A stretch of DNA of 64,000 nt from Sphingomonas quercus (GTDB taxonomy: Bacteria > Pseudomonadota > Alphaproteobacteria > Sphingomonadales > Sphingomonadaceae), in assembly GCF_018863195.1 (NCBI RefSeq), contig NZ_JAHKRT010000003.1, forward strand, positions 248,001 through 312,000, written 5' to 3'. The notes beneath the pieces were generated by a model, which made no database searches, was not told where the DNA came from, and was given only the letters and a program-made list of their open reading frames with translations. This document shows positions 25,317-33,832 of the stretch, piece by piece. How positions within the stretch are numbered: the stretch's first letter is position 1; each line of letters starts with the position of its first letter. A program made the translations under genes and the position numbers.

Positions 25317-26097
25317 GTTGACGGCGTTTCAGTTCGTGAAGTTCGACCTCTCCGGCCAGCACCGCGCAGACCACGAGTTCGGTGCGATCATGGGCGTCGA
25401 ACAGTTGGCGCGCCCTCGTCAAATAGCCATCGACAGTGCGCGGGGTCAGCGTGAGCGCCCGCGCAATCTGCTTGTTGGAATAGCCGCGGCCCGCCAGCAC
25501 GACGCAATCGCGGGGACGCGGATGCAGTTTCGGTGTCGCAGGTGCTGGCGGTCGTTCGCCTGACCGCAGATGGAGGGCGGCCTGGAACGCGAAGATGCCG
25601 ACCATCTGAGCCGCGCCGAGGAAGCGGTCCGCCTGATCGGGCTTGTCGGTGCCGGCGAAGGTGCACGAACCCATGCGGTCGCCCAGGCGCACATAGGGCA
25701 CGGTGATGCCCTCGTTGAGGCCCTCTTGCGCGCCGATCTCCAAGCTCCGGCGATCCTGGCGATCGATGTCGATGATGCGCGGCAGATCGGACCATAGGAA
25801 GGCGCCCGACGCGAAGATGCACCCGCGAATGACAGGGTCGCGCCGGTAGCGCCGTTCCCCGATCAGACGTTCGGCGATCGCGGCCGGATAGTCCTTGAAG
25901 TCGACCAGATCCCCGCGGGGGACGCGCAGATCGTCGTGGTGGATCAGCGCGTAGTGCCGGAAATCCATGGCGCGCGTGATCGCCTGCATGAGCGACGCCA
26001 GTTCCTCTTGCGACGAGATGTTACGCAATTCGTCGACGATGGCGCTGGTCAGCGCAAGATAGGATAGGCTCCGCGACAAGACGAGGTCGGAAAGCAT
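25309..26097 (-). CDS. LuxR-family quorum-sensing regulator
   Basis: 262 residues. The N-terminal autoinducer-binding domain shows MDFRHYALIHHDD, YRRDPVIRGC (the conserved Asp-Pro), FLWSDL (Trp) and GLNEGITVPYVRLG (Gly). The C-terminal GerE-type helix-turn-helix reads LAGRGYSNKQIARALTLTPR then TVDGYLTRARQLFDAHDRTE. The gene is immediately upstream of luxI on the same strand. It should bind the acyl-homoserine lactone and control luxI-phyH, probably through the palindrome at 25301. Confidence 0.9.
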   Translation of the reverse strand: MLSDLVLSRSLSYLALTSAIVDELRNISSQEELASLMQAITRAMDFRHYALIHHDDLRVPRGDLVDFKDYPAAIAERLIGERRYRRDPVIRGCIFASGAFLWSDLPRIIDIDRQDRRSLEIGAQEGLNEGITVPYVRLGDRMGSCTFAGTDKPDQADRFLGAAQMVGIFAFQAALHLRSGERPPAPATPKLHPRPRDCVVLAGRGYSNKQIARALTLTPRTVDGYLTRARQLFDAHDRTELVVCAVLAGEVELHELKRRQPE

Positions 26098-26190
26098 CCA
26101 GTCATGTCCTTCGCCCCCGATTGTGGCTGTGGCGCCCCAAACCCCTGCTCAGATCATTGCTATTGTCTTTTCATAAGGCGACCAGTTGAA

Positions 26191-26214
26191 GCCCGGGCAT
26201 CTCAATGCCCGGGC
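26191..26214 (-). terminator. hairpin after the catabolic operon
   Basis: GCCCGGGCAT-CTCA-ATGCCCGGGC: a 10-base perfect stem with a 4-base loop, 79 bases downstream of the aldolase gene that ends the minus-strand operon. There is no long T-run, so termination efficiency is uncertain; it also separates that operon from luxR. Confidence 0.55.
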
Positions 26215-26292
26215 GTTCCGCGTATCTCGATCCTGAACCCTCATTCCGGGGACGGGTAAACAAGCCGGCTCAGGATGCTGAGAAACAGCCAA

Positions 26293-27312
26293 TCATACCG
26301 GATGGCGACCGATGAAGAATTCGCTCAGCGGATCCATGCTGGGATTAAGGCCAGAATCGATCGCCGCCTTGCGTAGCGCCAGCATCTGCGGGTCATGGAT
26401 GCGCTGGGTCGGCATGCGCAACGGGCCGCCGTTATAGCCCTGCAGCCAGCCTTGGAACTTCCACGCCTGGCGGTTGATGAAGTTGCCGCCATGGAGCTGG
26501 GGTCGCAGCAGCGTCCGCGCCTTTCGGGCAGGATGCATGCGCCAGTAGATTTCGGTGGCGGCTTCGAAGTCGCCCTCGCGCAGGAGGTTGAAGACCTGCG
26601 GCATGAGCGGTCCCCAGAATTCGTGGTCGCTCGTCGCGGAGAGCTGGATGGGCATGATCTGCGCGAGCGGGATGAACTCGCCCTCGATCGGCATCGAGAT
26701 CACCACCTCCTTGCCGAACAGACGGTCGCACTCGATGACCGACTGGATCGACGGGAAACCGCCCTCCGCCTTGATCACCGCGATATTGGGACAGTCGTCG
26801 ATCAGCCGTCGGATCAGCGGGGTCGGGATATCGGAAGGATGGATGCGCGAGGAGAAGCCCCAGAGATACATGGGGAAGAGCATCACCGCGAGATCCGTCG
26901 CGTCGCAGACCGCCTTGGTATAGTCGTAAATGTCCTGCTCGGACTGGGGATAGAAGTTCGGCGGATAGCTGAGCAGCACCAGCTCCGCGCCGGCTGCCTC
27001 GGCGCCCCTGACCGCCTCGATGTTCTGGGCTAGGTCATTCCAGCTGGCGTGGTGGAGGATGACCAGCCGATCACCGGCCTCGTCCTTCATGAGCGCCAGG
27101 AAGTCGAGATACTCTGCAAGCGTGATCGAGACTTCCGAAACGCCGAGCGTTCCCATGAAGCCGTGTTCGATCGCGAGCCGCGTGTCATGGCGGATCGCCT
27201 TTTCATTGATCGCCTTCAGGTCCTGCGTGAACGACGGGATGGTGCAACTGATGACGCCGACGAGGCGCTCGCGCGCCCAGTCGCGCGCTTCATTTCTTTT
27301 ATAGCTTGGCAA
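26293..27312 (-). CDS. dihydrodipicolinate synthase-family aldolase/hydratase-aldolase
   Basis: 339 residues, longer than DapA (about 290). It has the class I aldolase barrel with the Schiff-base lysine in NIAVIKAEGGFPS and the tyrosine region of LVLLSYPPNFYPQSEQDIYD. The family includes DapA, N-acetylneuraminate lyase and the hydratase-aldolases (NahE, PhdJ) that remove a pyruvate side chain after aromatic ring cleavage; the length and the neighbouring aldehyde dehydrogenase fit the last group, but this is inference. Last gene of the operon starting at 31217. Confidence 0.72.
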   Translation of the reverse strand: MPSYKRNEARDWARERLVGVISCTIPSFTQDLKAINEKAIRHDTRLAIEHGFMGTLGVSEVSITLAEYLDFLALMKDEAGDRLVILHHASWNDLAQNIEAVRGAEAAGAELVLLSYPPNFYPQSEQDIYDYTKAVCDATDLAVMLFPMYLWGFSSRIHPSDIPTPLIRRLIDDCPNIAVIKAEGGFPSIQSVIECDRLFGKEVVISMPIEGEFIPLAQIMPIQLSATSDHEFWGPLMPQVFNLLREGDFEAATEIYWRMHPARKARTLLRPQLHGGNFINRQAWKFQGWLQGYNGGPLRMPTQRIHDPQMLALRKAAIDSGLNPSMDPLSEFFIGRHPV

Positions 27313-27324
27313 TGAACTGCTCCT

Positions 27325-28788
27325 TCAGAGAGAGTGCGCGCCTTCCCAGGCGAGATATTTGAGCTCGAGATATTCATCGATGCCGTAGATCGAGCCCTCG
27401 CGGCCGAGGCCCGACTGCTTGACGCCGCCGAACGGGGCGATTTCGTTCGAGATCAGGCCGGTATTGATGCCGACCATCCCGGACTGCAGCGCTGCGGCCA
27501 CGCGCCAGATCCGCGCCGCGTCGCGGGAAAAGAGGTAGGCTGCGAGGCCGAACTCGGTATCGTTCGCCATCGCGATCGCCTCTGCCTCGTCGTGGAAGCG
27601 CACGAGGGGCGCAACCGGGCCGAAGGTCTCCTCGCGGGTGACTAGCATGTCGGCGGTAACGCCGGTGAGGACGGTGGGCTCGAAGAACTGGCCTCCGCGC
27701 GCATGCCGGCTACCACCGGTAGCGAGTGTGGCACCCCTGGCGAGCGCATCGGCGATGTGGCTCTCGACCTTGGCTACCGCATCCTCGTCGATCAGCGGTC
27801 CCTGCTGCACCCCCTCCTCGAAGCCTTCGCCGACCCTGAGGGCGGCGACCCTTTCCACCAGCGCGGCGGCAAATCGGTCATGGATTCCATCCTGGACGTA
27901 GACGCGGTTCGCGCTGATGCATGCCTGCCCGGTATTGCGATACTTGGTGGCGAGCAGGCCGGCGACGGCCGCATCGACGTCTGCGTCGTCGAACACGATG
28001 AAGGGCGCGTTGCCCCCCAGTTCCATCGACATCTTCTTGATCGTGCCTGCCGACTGGGCGATCAGGATGCGGCCGACCTCGGTCGATCCGGTGAAGGTGA
28101 TCTTGCGTATCTTGGGATTGGCGGTGAGCTCGGCACCGATCGTGCGCGCATCGCCCGTGACGACGTTGAGCACCCCGGCCGGGACGCCCGCGCGCGAGGC
28201 GAGATCGGCCAGTGCGAAGGCGGTCAGTGGCGTCTGCTCGGCAGGCTTGACCACCATGGTGCAGCCTGCCGCGAGTGCAGGCGCGGCCTTGCGGGTGATC
28301 ATCGCCGCCGGGAAGTTCCAGGGCGTGATCGCCGCGCAGACGCCGACGGGCTCCTTCAGCGTGACGATGCGGCGGCCCGGCTCGGGGGCACCCATCACAT
28401 CGCCCTTCACGCGCTTGGCTTCCTCGGCGAACCATTCGACGAAGGAGGCGGCATAGGCGACCTCGCCCTTCGCCTCGGCGAATGGCTTGCCTTCCTCGAG
28501 CACGATCAGCCGGGCGAGATCGTCGCTGTTGGCGACGATGAGGTCGAACCATCGGCGCAGGATGGTCGATCGTTCCTTCGGTGGACGGGCGCTCCATGGC
28601 CCGAAAGCGGTGTGTGCCGCCTCGATCGCTTGCTCGACCTGCGCGCGGTCGAGTTCAGGAATATGGGCAAGGATGTTCCCGCTCGCCGGATTGCGGAGCA
28701 CTACGGAGCCTCCCGCTCCCTTCGAGATCCATTGCCCGTCGATCAGCGCCGCTTCCCGAAGAAGCGAGGCATCGCTCAATATCTGCAT
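27325..28788 (-). CDS. NAD(P)-dependent aldehyde dehydrogenase (succinate-semialdehyde dehydrogenase-like)
   Basis: 487 residues. ALDH signatures: TPWNFPAAMITRKAAPALAA, FTGSTEVGRIL, MELGGNAPFIVFDDADVD (general-base Glu), and NTGQACISANRVYVQDG with the catalytic Cys. The overall pattern (KMSMELGGNAPFIV) is that of GabD-type semialdehyde dehydrogenases. In this operon it should oxidise the aldehyde released by the neighbouring aldolase to the acid. It ends 12 bases before the aldolase gene, so they are tightly linked. Confidence 0.88.
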   Translation of the reverse strand: MQILSDASLLREAALIDGQWISKGAGGSVVLRNPASGNILAHIPELDRAQVEQAIEAAHTAFGPWSARPPKERSTILRRWFDLIVANSDDLARLIVLEEGKPFAEAKGEVAYAASFVEWFAEEAKRVKGDVMGAPEPGRRIVTLKEPVGVCAAITPWNFPAAMITRKAAPALAAGCTMVVKPAEQTPLTAFALADLASRAGVPAGVLNVVTGDARTIGAELTANPKIRKITFTGSTEVGRILIAQSAGTIKKMSMELGGNAPFIVFDDADVDAAVAGLLATKYRNTGQACISANRVYVQDGIHDRFAAALVERVAALRVGEGFEEGVQQGPLIDEDAVAKVESHIADALARGATLATGGSRHARGGQFFEPTVLTGVTADMLVTREETFGPVAPLVRFHDEAEAIAMANDTEFGLAAYLFSRDAARIWRVAAALQSGMVGINTGLISNEIAPFGGVKQSGLGREGSIYGIDEYLELKYLAWEGAHSL

Positions 28789-28794
28789 GTTGGA

Positions 28795-29796
28795 TTACTT
28801 TCGCTTGTTCACAGGTGCGATGCTGACCGGCAGCAGGGTGCCGATGCCGAGTTGGGCGCTTCGCCGCAGGCACAGCTCGGCGACCACCAGGTCCTGGATC
28901 GCTGCGCCGACGGACTTGTAGATCAGGATGTCCTCTGAGGATCGCCGCGCCGGCGTCCGTCCGCCCGCGACGTCGGCGAGCGACACGAGCCTGTCGGAAA
29001 AGCCGATGCCGGCCGCACTTGCCGCGAGCATGTCGCCGGTGTCGTGGGCGACCTCGTCGGGCATGTCCGCGACGATCAGGGAAGCACGGCGGATCGTTTC
29101 CGGATCGAGTTCCCGCTGCTCAGGCAATGTCGAACCGATCGAGATGACCGTCATGCCCGGCTCCAGCCAGGAGCCGTCGATGGTCGGCGTCTCGTCACGC
29201 GAGCGCGCCGCGCAGATCACTAGATCGGTGCCGCGCACTGCATCCTGCGCAGCCTCTGCCGGCGTGATCGCAAAGCCAAGGTCGGCGAGTTCGTCGGCGA
29301 AGGCCTGACGGCTGGCCGCGCGAGGGCTGAAGACGTTCACGTCGGAGAGATGTCGCAGCGACGCCAGGGCGCGGAGGTGGTTCTTTGCCTCGAACCCGGA
29401 GCCGATCACGCCGACCCGCAACGGCCCGTCCGCGGCGAGCAGGTCAGCCGCGACCGCAGACGTCGCGGCGGTACGGAACCCGGTGACGGAATTGCCATCG
29501 AGCAGCGCGACAAGTGACAGGCTGGACTGGTCGAACAGCGCAATGAGATAGGATGCAAAGCCGATCCGCGGCGAAGCTGCGATCAGCTTCGCGCCCATGA
29601 CCCGGCCGTCGGGCGAGATGCCGCTCAGCGTCCGCAGCCAGAGACCATCGCCGCGCGCCATTGTCCGCGGCGGGAACAGGCTCTCGCCCGCCGGCATGGC
29701 ATAGGCCGCGCGTAGCGCCTCGCAGGCTTCGCGCCAGTCGAAGGCCGACCGGACGTCATCGTCGGTCAGGAAACGTGGCGCATTGTCTTGTAGCAT
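28795..29796 (-). CDS. ornithine cyclodeaminase/mu-crystallin family protein
   Basis: About 333 residues from the ATG at 29796 (the in-frame TTG at 29799 has the better distance to GGGGAG; a longer frame overlaps the MFS gene). The family Rossmann motif is LRVGVIGSGFEAKNHLRALA, with NSVTGFRTAATSAVAADLLA upstream and SIGSTLPEQRELDPETIR downstream. Members are NAD(P)-dependent imine/keto-acid reductases or amino acid cyclodeaminases (OCD, alanine dehydrogenase, pyrroline-2-carboxylate reductase). What it does here is not clear; perhaps the substrate of the cluster carries nitrogen. Its stop is 6 bases before the ALDH start. Confidence 0.8.
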   Translation of the reverse strand: MLQDNAPRFLTDDDVRSAFDWREACEALRAAYAMPAGESLFPPRTMARGDGLWLRTLSGISPDGRVMGAKLIAASPRIGFASYLIALFDQSSLSLVALLDGNSVTGFRTAATSAVAADLLAADGPLRVGVIGSGFEAKNHLRALASLRHLSDVNVFSPRAASRQAFADELADLGFAITPAEAAQDAVRGTDLVICAARSRDETPTIDGSWLEPGMTVISIGSTLPEQRELDPETIRRASLIVADMPDEVAHDTGDMLAASAAGIGFSDRLVSLADVAGGRTPARRSSEDILIYKSVGAAIQDLVVAELCLRRSAQLGIGTLLPVSIAPVNKRK

Positions 29797-29855
29797 CAAG
29801 TTTGAACTCCCCGGTAAATGCTGTCGGCCTGGCTCACGCCTTGCGGACGTGGATG

Positions 29856-31217
29856 TCATTCGGCCGCTTCAGCGGCCGTGGGCGGCCGTGGGCTGCGCAG
29901 GAAGAGAACGGAGGCCGCGGCGAGCGCCACCAGGGCATATCCGCCATGCAGCACGCTCATCGCGGTCGAGATGGGGTGCGCAGCGGTCGCAAAGACGGTG
30001 TCGATAGCCACGGCCGTGACCGTGGGCGCGACCCCGGCGCCGAGAATGCCCTGGATGAGCAGGAAGATGGCCATCGCACGGCCGGTCATCGAAGGATCGA
30101 GCATACGGGCGACGAGACTGGACGTTACGAGCAAGTAAGTCGTCGATCCGAGCAGGATGACGGCCAGCCAGATCCAGAAGGCGATGCGGGTGGATGCGAG
30201 CGGCTGCATGATGGCCGGTAAGAAGAGCAGCAGCGACACAAGCAGCCCGACGAGCTGCGCGCCGCGCCCCCAGCGGCGTTCGATCCGATCGATGAGCATG
30301 CCGGCGGTGATCAGGCCGATCGGGCCGAAGACCAGGAGCAGCATACCGATGCGAGGCCCGGTCTCTCCGGGAGTCATATCGAAGCGTTCGGCAAGGAGCG
30401 GAGCCATCCAGAGGTTGAGCGAGTTGCTGAGCATCGCGAAAGCCACCGAGAAGATGGTCAGCGGCCCGAAAATCTCTCGCCTTGCCCAGAGTGCGCGCAG
30501 GACGTCGTTCAGCCGCACCGTCGGATCCGTTGCCTGCGGCGCGGCGCGATGCGGCTCCGCGAGGGAGAGGATGAGGAGGGCCACGGGGATCCCGAGCATT
30601 CCTGTAGCGACGAGCGTCACGCCCCAGGTGGGGAGATGCCCGATCAGCGGCAGCGCACTGATGTCGACGCCTTCAAGGAACGCCAGTGCGAAGCCGCCGA
30701 GGAGAAAGGCCAGTCCGCTCCCTACCAGCGCCGACATCGAGAAGATGCTGAGGGCTCGGCCGCGGTGATCGAGCGCGAGCGACTGGCGGATCAACGAATA
30801 GCAGGCGGGTGGAAGAAGCCCCTCGGCGAGACCCACCCCTGCCCTCGCGAGGAGGAGGGTGAAGAAGCCTTGGGAAAAGGCGCTGGTGACCGTCAGTATG
30901 GACCAGGCGGACATGGCCAGCATGATCATCAGGCGGCGATCTCCCCGATCCGCTAGCCAGCCGGCTGGGATCGTGATGCACAGGTTGGCGATCGCGAAGG
31001 CCGAGCCGAGTGCGAAGGCCGCCTGGGTAGGCGTCAGGCCCAGATCCGCCCGGATCGGTACGATCATGAGGGCGACGATATTCTTGTCGATGTAGGCCAG
31101 GGTGCTGACCGCCGTGAGCACGGCGACCAGCCACCAGTGCGGCGCGACTCTCCGGACCGCACTTTCGACGGGCTCGACTGCGGGTGTCGCAGTCACGGTT
31201 GTCGCCATCTTTCGCAC
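29856..31217 (-). CDS. MFS transporter of the catabolic cluster
   Basis: 453 residues, twelve predicted membrane helices. Helix 1 reads LTAVSTLAYIDKNIVALMIV, and the loop 2-3 motif is GWLADRGDRRLM. LARAGVGLAEGLLPPACYSL matches helix 4-5 of MFS carriers for organic acids in sphingomonads. It is the first gene of a four-gene minus-strand operon and stands 34 bases from a TTCCC-N6-GGGAA palindrome. It probably imports the substrate, or a hydrolysis product, across the inner membrane after the TonB receptors have brought it into the periplasm. Confidence 0.87.
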   Translation of the reverse strand: MRKMATTVTATPAVEPVESAVRRVAPHWWLVAVLTAVSTLAYIDKNIVALMIVPIRADLGLTPTQAAFALGSAFAIANLCITIPAGWLADRGDRRLMIMLAMSAWSILTVTSAFSQGFFTLLLARAGVGLAEGLLPPACYSLIRQSLALDHRGRALSIFSMSALVGSGLAFLLGGFALAFLEGVDISALPLIGHLPTWGVTLVATGMLGIPVALLILSLAEPHRAAPQATDPTVRLNDVLRALWARREIFGPLTIFSVAFAMLSNSLNLWMAPLLAERFDMTPGETGPRIGMLLLVFGPIGLITAGMLIDRIERRWGRGAQLVGLLVSLLLFLPAIMQPLASTRIAFWIWLAVILLGSTTYLLVTSSLVARMLDPSMTGRAMAIFLLIQGILGAGVAPTVTAVAIDTVFATAAHPISTAMSVLHGGYALVALAAASVLFLRSPRPPTAAEAAE

Positions 31218-31250
31218 CCTCCAGGCCTCTGGGAAGCCTCGTTTCTAATT

Positions 31251-31266
31251 TTCCCTTAATGGGGAA
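31251..31266. promoter_or_regulatory. operator a of the catabolic regulon (TTCCC-TTAATG-GGGAA)
   Basis: First of five copies of TTCCC-N6-GGGAA. It ends 34 bases upstream of the MFS start and lies in an AT-rich segment, flanked by TAATT and TTAAT. See operators b to e; the extended consensus is TTTATTCCC-N6-GGGAATAAA. Confidence 0.72.
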
Positions 31267-31355
31267 TTAATGGACGCCGGTAGCGCGACCGTCAAGCACG
31301 GCGTCGGTCGGCGTCTCAAAAAAACCGCGTTGACGACCTAACCGCATTGCCTTTA

Positions 31356-31371
31356 TTCCCCTCTGCGGGAA
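31356..31371. promoter_or_regulatory. operator b of the catabolic regulon (TTCCC-CTCTGC-GGGAA)
   Basis: Located 88 bases before the start of TonB receptor 1, in the same divergent promoter region as operator a (85 bases away centre to centre not exact). Left flank CTTTA matches copies d and e. Confidence 0.72.
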
Positions 31372-31459
31372 ATAGATCGTCCGGCCTGATGAAGGCTGGC
31401 GGCGGCCCGCAAAGGTGGGGGCAGAGGCGCCCGCACGAACCGATCCCGGGGGAGGAAAT

Positions 31460-33688
31460 ATGCAGGGAACCATGAAGCTCGGGCTGCTGCTGACCGCAGG
31501 CTGCGCCCCCGCGCTGGCCTGGGCGCAGGATGCCGTGCCGACGAATGTGCAGACGGGAGGCACCGAAGCGACGAGCACCGGTGCCGACGAGGGGACGATC
31601 GGCGATATCGTCGTCACCGCGCAGAAGCGCGCGGAGAATGTGCAGGATATCCCGCTCGCCATCACGGCGATCCAGGGCGATACGCTTCAGCAGCGGCAGG
31701 TAACCGCAGTCGACCAGCTCACGACGATCGCACCGAGCGTCAATTTTGGGACCTATGGCGGCGCCGCGCGGATCGCGATCCGTGGCATCGGCTTCGACAT
31801 TCCCGATCCAGGCTCCGAAGGACGGGTGGCCTATCACCTCGATGGCGTCTACATCAGCCGCCCGGCTGCACAGCTGGGCACCTTCTTCGACGTCGATCGC
31901 GTCGAGGTGCTGCGCGGCCCGCAGGGCACACTCTATGGGCGCAATGCCACCGGTGGTTCGATCAACGTCATTTCCCGGGCACCGACCGATGGCCTCAGCG
32001 GCTATCTGAACCTGACGATCGGCAATTATGGCCGCGTCGCTACCGAGGGCGCGATCAGCGGCAGCCTGTCCGACGATGTCGCGGCGCGCCTTGCCGTCAT
32101 GTCCAACAATCGCGGCGGCTACGGCAAGAACGAATATACCGGCAACGACATCGACGACGCCAACCAGCGCGGCGCCCGGGCCTCGGTACGCATCGAGCCC
32201 GCCAACGATCTCACGATAGATCTCTCCGCCGACTCCTATCGCGAGAACGACCACGCCTATGGCATCCACTATTTCGGGCAATATTCGCCCGACATCCCGC
32301 TCCGAGGCGCGGTGCTGGGCGGTACCACCTCATCAAAGCTGCGGAACATCCGGTCGGACTTCGATCCCACCAACCGCCGCGAACTCTATGGCCTTGCCGG
32401 CACGTTGACCTGGGACCTTGGGCCGGCGACGCTGAAGTCGATCAGCGCCTATCGCCATTCCGAGTTTCGCGACGTCACCGACATCGACATGACCGAGCGG
32501 CCGCTCTCGCAATTCATCTTCTTCGAGAGGGCGCGCCAGTATAGCCAGGAGCTTCAGCTCTCGGGATCGTTCGGCAACAGCAACTGGCTCATCGGCGGCT
32601 ATTATTTCGACGAGAAGATCCTCGGGTCGGCCCAGGCTGCCAGGAACCTGCTCGTCAACGGCGGCGCGGATCGCCTGGTCAACGGCTTCAAGGTCGAAGG
32701 GCGACTCGGCACCAAGGCCACGGCCGTCTTCGGCCAGCTCGACCTCGCCGTCAGCGACGCGTTCAAGGTCATCCTCGGCGCGCGCTACAATCACGAAAAG
32801 CACTCGATCAACGACATCTTCCAGCTCGATTTCGTCCGCGATTATGCGCCGAACGCACCACTGGTGCCGATGCCGGGCTTTCCTCGCCAGGACGAAGTGA
32901 CCGACAATGCCTTCACGCCAAAGGCGGGCTTTGAGCTGAAGCTCAACGACGATGCCCTGATCTACGGCACGGTATCGCGCGCGTTCAAGAGCGGTGGGTA
33001 TAATCTTGGCGTCAACGTGCCTGCATTCTCGCCCGAGAAGATCTGGGCCTATGAAGCGGGGCTCAAGCTGACGACCGCCGACCGCCGGCTGCGGGCGAAC
33101 ATTGCGGGTTTCTACTACGACTATTCCAACCTGCAGCTGGCGAAGGTGGTCAATAATTCCGTCGTGACCGAGAATGCGGGCGCAGCCATATTGTATGGCG
33201 GCGAGGCCGAGCTCACCTTCCTTCCCTTCAACGGCCTCCAGCTCGACGGCGTTCTCTCCGTCATGCATTCGGAGTATCGGGATTATTCCTCGGTCGATCC
33301 GGGGCGGCCTGCGCTCGGGCTCCAGAATCTCGAAGGGAACAGCCTGGTCCAGGCGCCCGACGTCACGCTGACCGCTGGCGCGCAGTACAGCTTCGCCGGA
33401 CTGGGTGGCGAGATCAAGCTGCGGGGCGAGCTCAACTATCGCTCGAAGGTCTATTTCACCGCCTTCAACGTCGACAGCATAGCGGAGCCCAGGAACACCA
33501 AGTTCAACGCGTTCCTGACCTGGACGAGCGATGACGGCCATGTGAGCGCGACGGTCTTCGGCCGCAATCTCACCGACAAGATCACGAAGACTGGCGGGAT
33601 CGTGAACTCGGCGTCGTTCGGCACGCCACTCTCGGGTTCGATCAGCCCGCCGCGCACCTTTGGCGTGACCGTAGGCTATAATTTCTAG
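31460..33688 (+). CDS. TonB-dependent outer-membrane receptor 1
   Basis: 742 residues from ATG 31460, with a GGGGGAGG site. A signal peptide is followed by a short linker and the TonB box-like segment GDIVVTAQKRAENVQDIPLA. The plug domain has QLTTIAPSVNFGTYGG and GIGF; DRVEVLRGPQGTLYGRNATG and GSINVISRAPTDG are family landmarks; the barrel ends in RTFGVTVGYNF with terminal Phe. It belongs to the large sphingomonad group that takes up aromatic or plant-derived compounds. It is very similar along its whole length to receptor 2 at 40740-42953, which is on the other strand. Probably co-transcribed with the FAD monooxygenase gene. Confidence 0.93.
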   Translation: MQGTMKLGLLLTAGCAPALAWAQDAVPTNVQTGGTEATSTGADEGTIGDIVVTAQKRAENVQDIPLAITAIQGDTLQQRQVTAVDQLTTIAPSVNFGTYGGAARIAIRGIGFDIPDPGSEGRVAYHLDGVYISRPAAQLGTFFDVDRVEVLRGPQGTLYGRNATGGSINVISRAPTDGLSGYLNLTIGNYGRVATEGAISGSLSDDVAARLAVMSNNRGGYGKNEYTGNDIDDANQRGARASVRIEPANDLTIDLSADSYRENDHAYGIHYFGQYSPDIPLRGAVLGGTTSSKLRNIRSDFDPTNRRELYGLAGTLTWDLGPATLKSISAYRHSEFRDVTDIDMTERPLSQFIFFERARQYSQELQLSGSFGNSNWLIGGYYFDEKILGSAQAARNLLVNGGADRLVNGFKVEGRLGTKATAVFGQLDLAVSDAFKVILGARYNHEKHSINDIFQLDFVRDYAPNAPLVPMPGFPRQDEVTDNAFTPKAGFELKLNDDALIYGTVSRAFKSGGYNLGVNVPAFSPEKIWAYEAGLKLTTADRRLRANIAGFYYDYSNLQLAKVVNNSVVTENAGAAILYGGEAELTFLPFNGLQLDGVLSVMHSEYRDYSSVDPGRPALGLQNLEGNSLVQAPDVTLTAGAQYSFAGLGGEIKLRGELNYRSKVYFTAFNVDSIAEPRNTKFNAFLTWTSDDGHVSATVFGRNLTDKITKTGGIVNSASFGTPLSGSISPPRTFGVTVGYNF

Positions 33689-33700
33689 CGCCGATCTGCG

Positions 33701-33741
33701 GGACCGGACCTCGCGGCGCACCGCGCAGCGAGGGCCGGTCC
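33701..33741 (+). terminator. strong hairpin after TonB receptor 1
   Basis: GGACCGG-A-CCTCGC pairs with GCGAGG-G-CCGGTCC around a 13-base loop, 12 bases after the stop. No T-run follows; it may stabilise the mRNA end or attenuate reading into the monooxygenase gene 90 bases further. Confidence 0.55.
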
Positions 33742-33832
33742 GCCTCCCAACCGAGCGGCGTTGTCGACGCCTCCCGTCGGGAAGGGCCGCGGGCGTCCAA
33801 CAAGGGCAAAGTAAATCAGGTGGGAGTACGCG

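Noticed and set aside
27703-28938. Plus-strand frame of about 410 codons across the ALDH and cyclodeaminase-like genes
   Set aside because: It spans two convincing minus-strand genes and has antisense composition.
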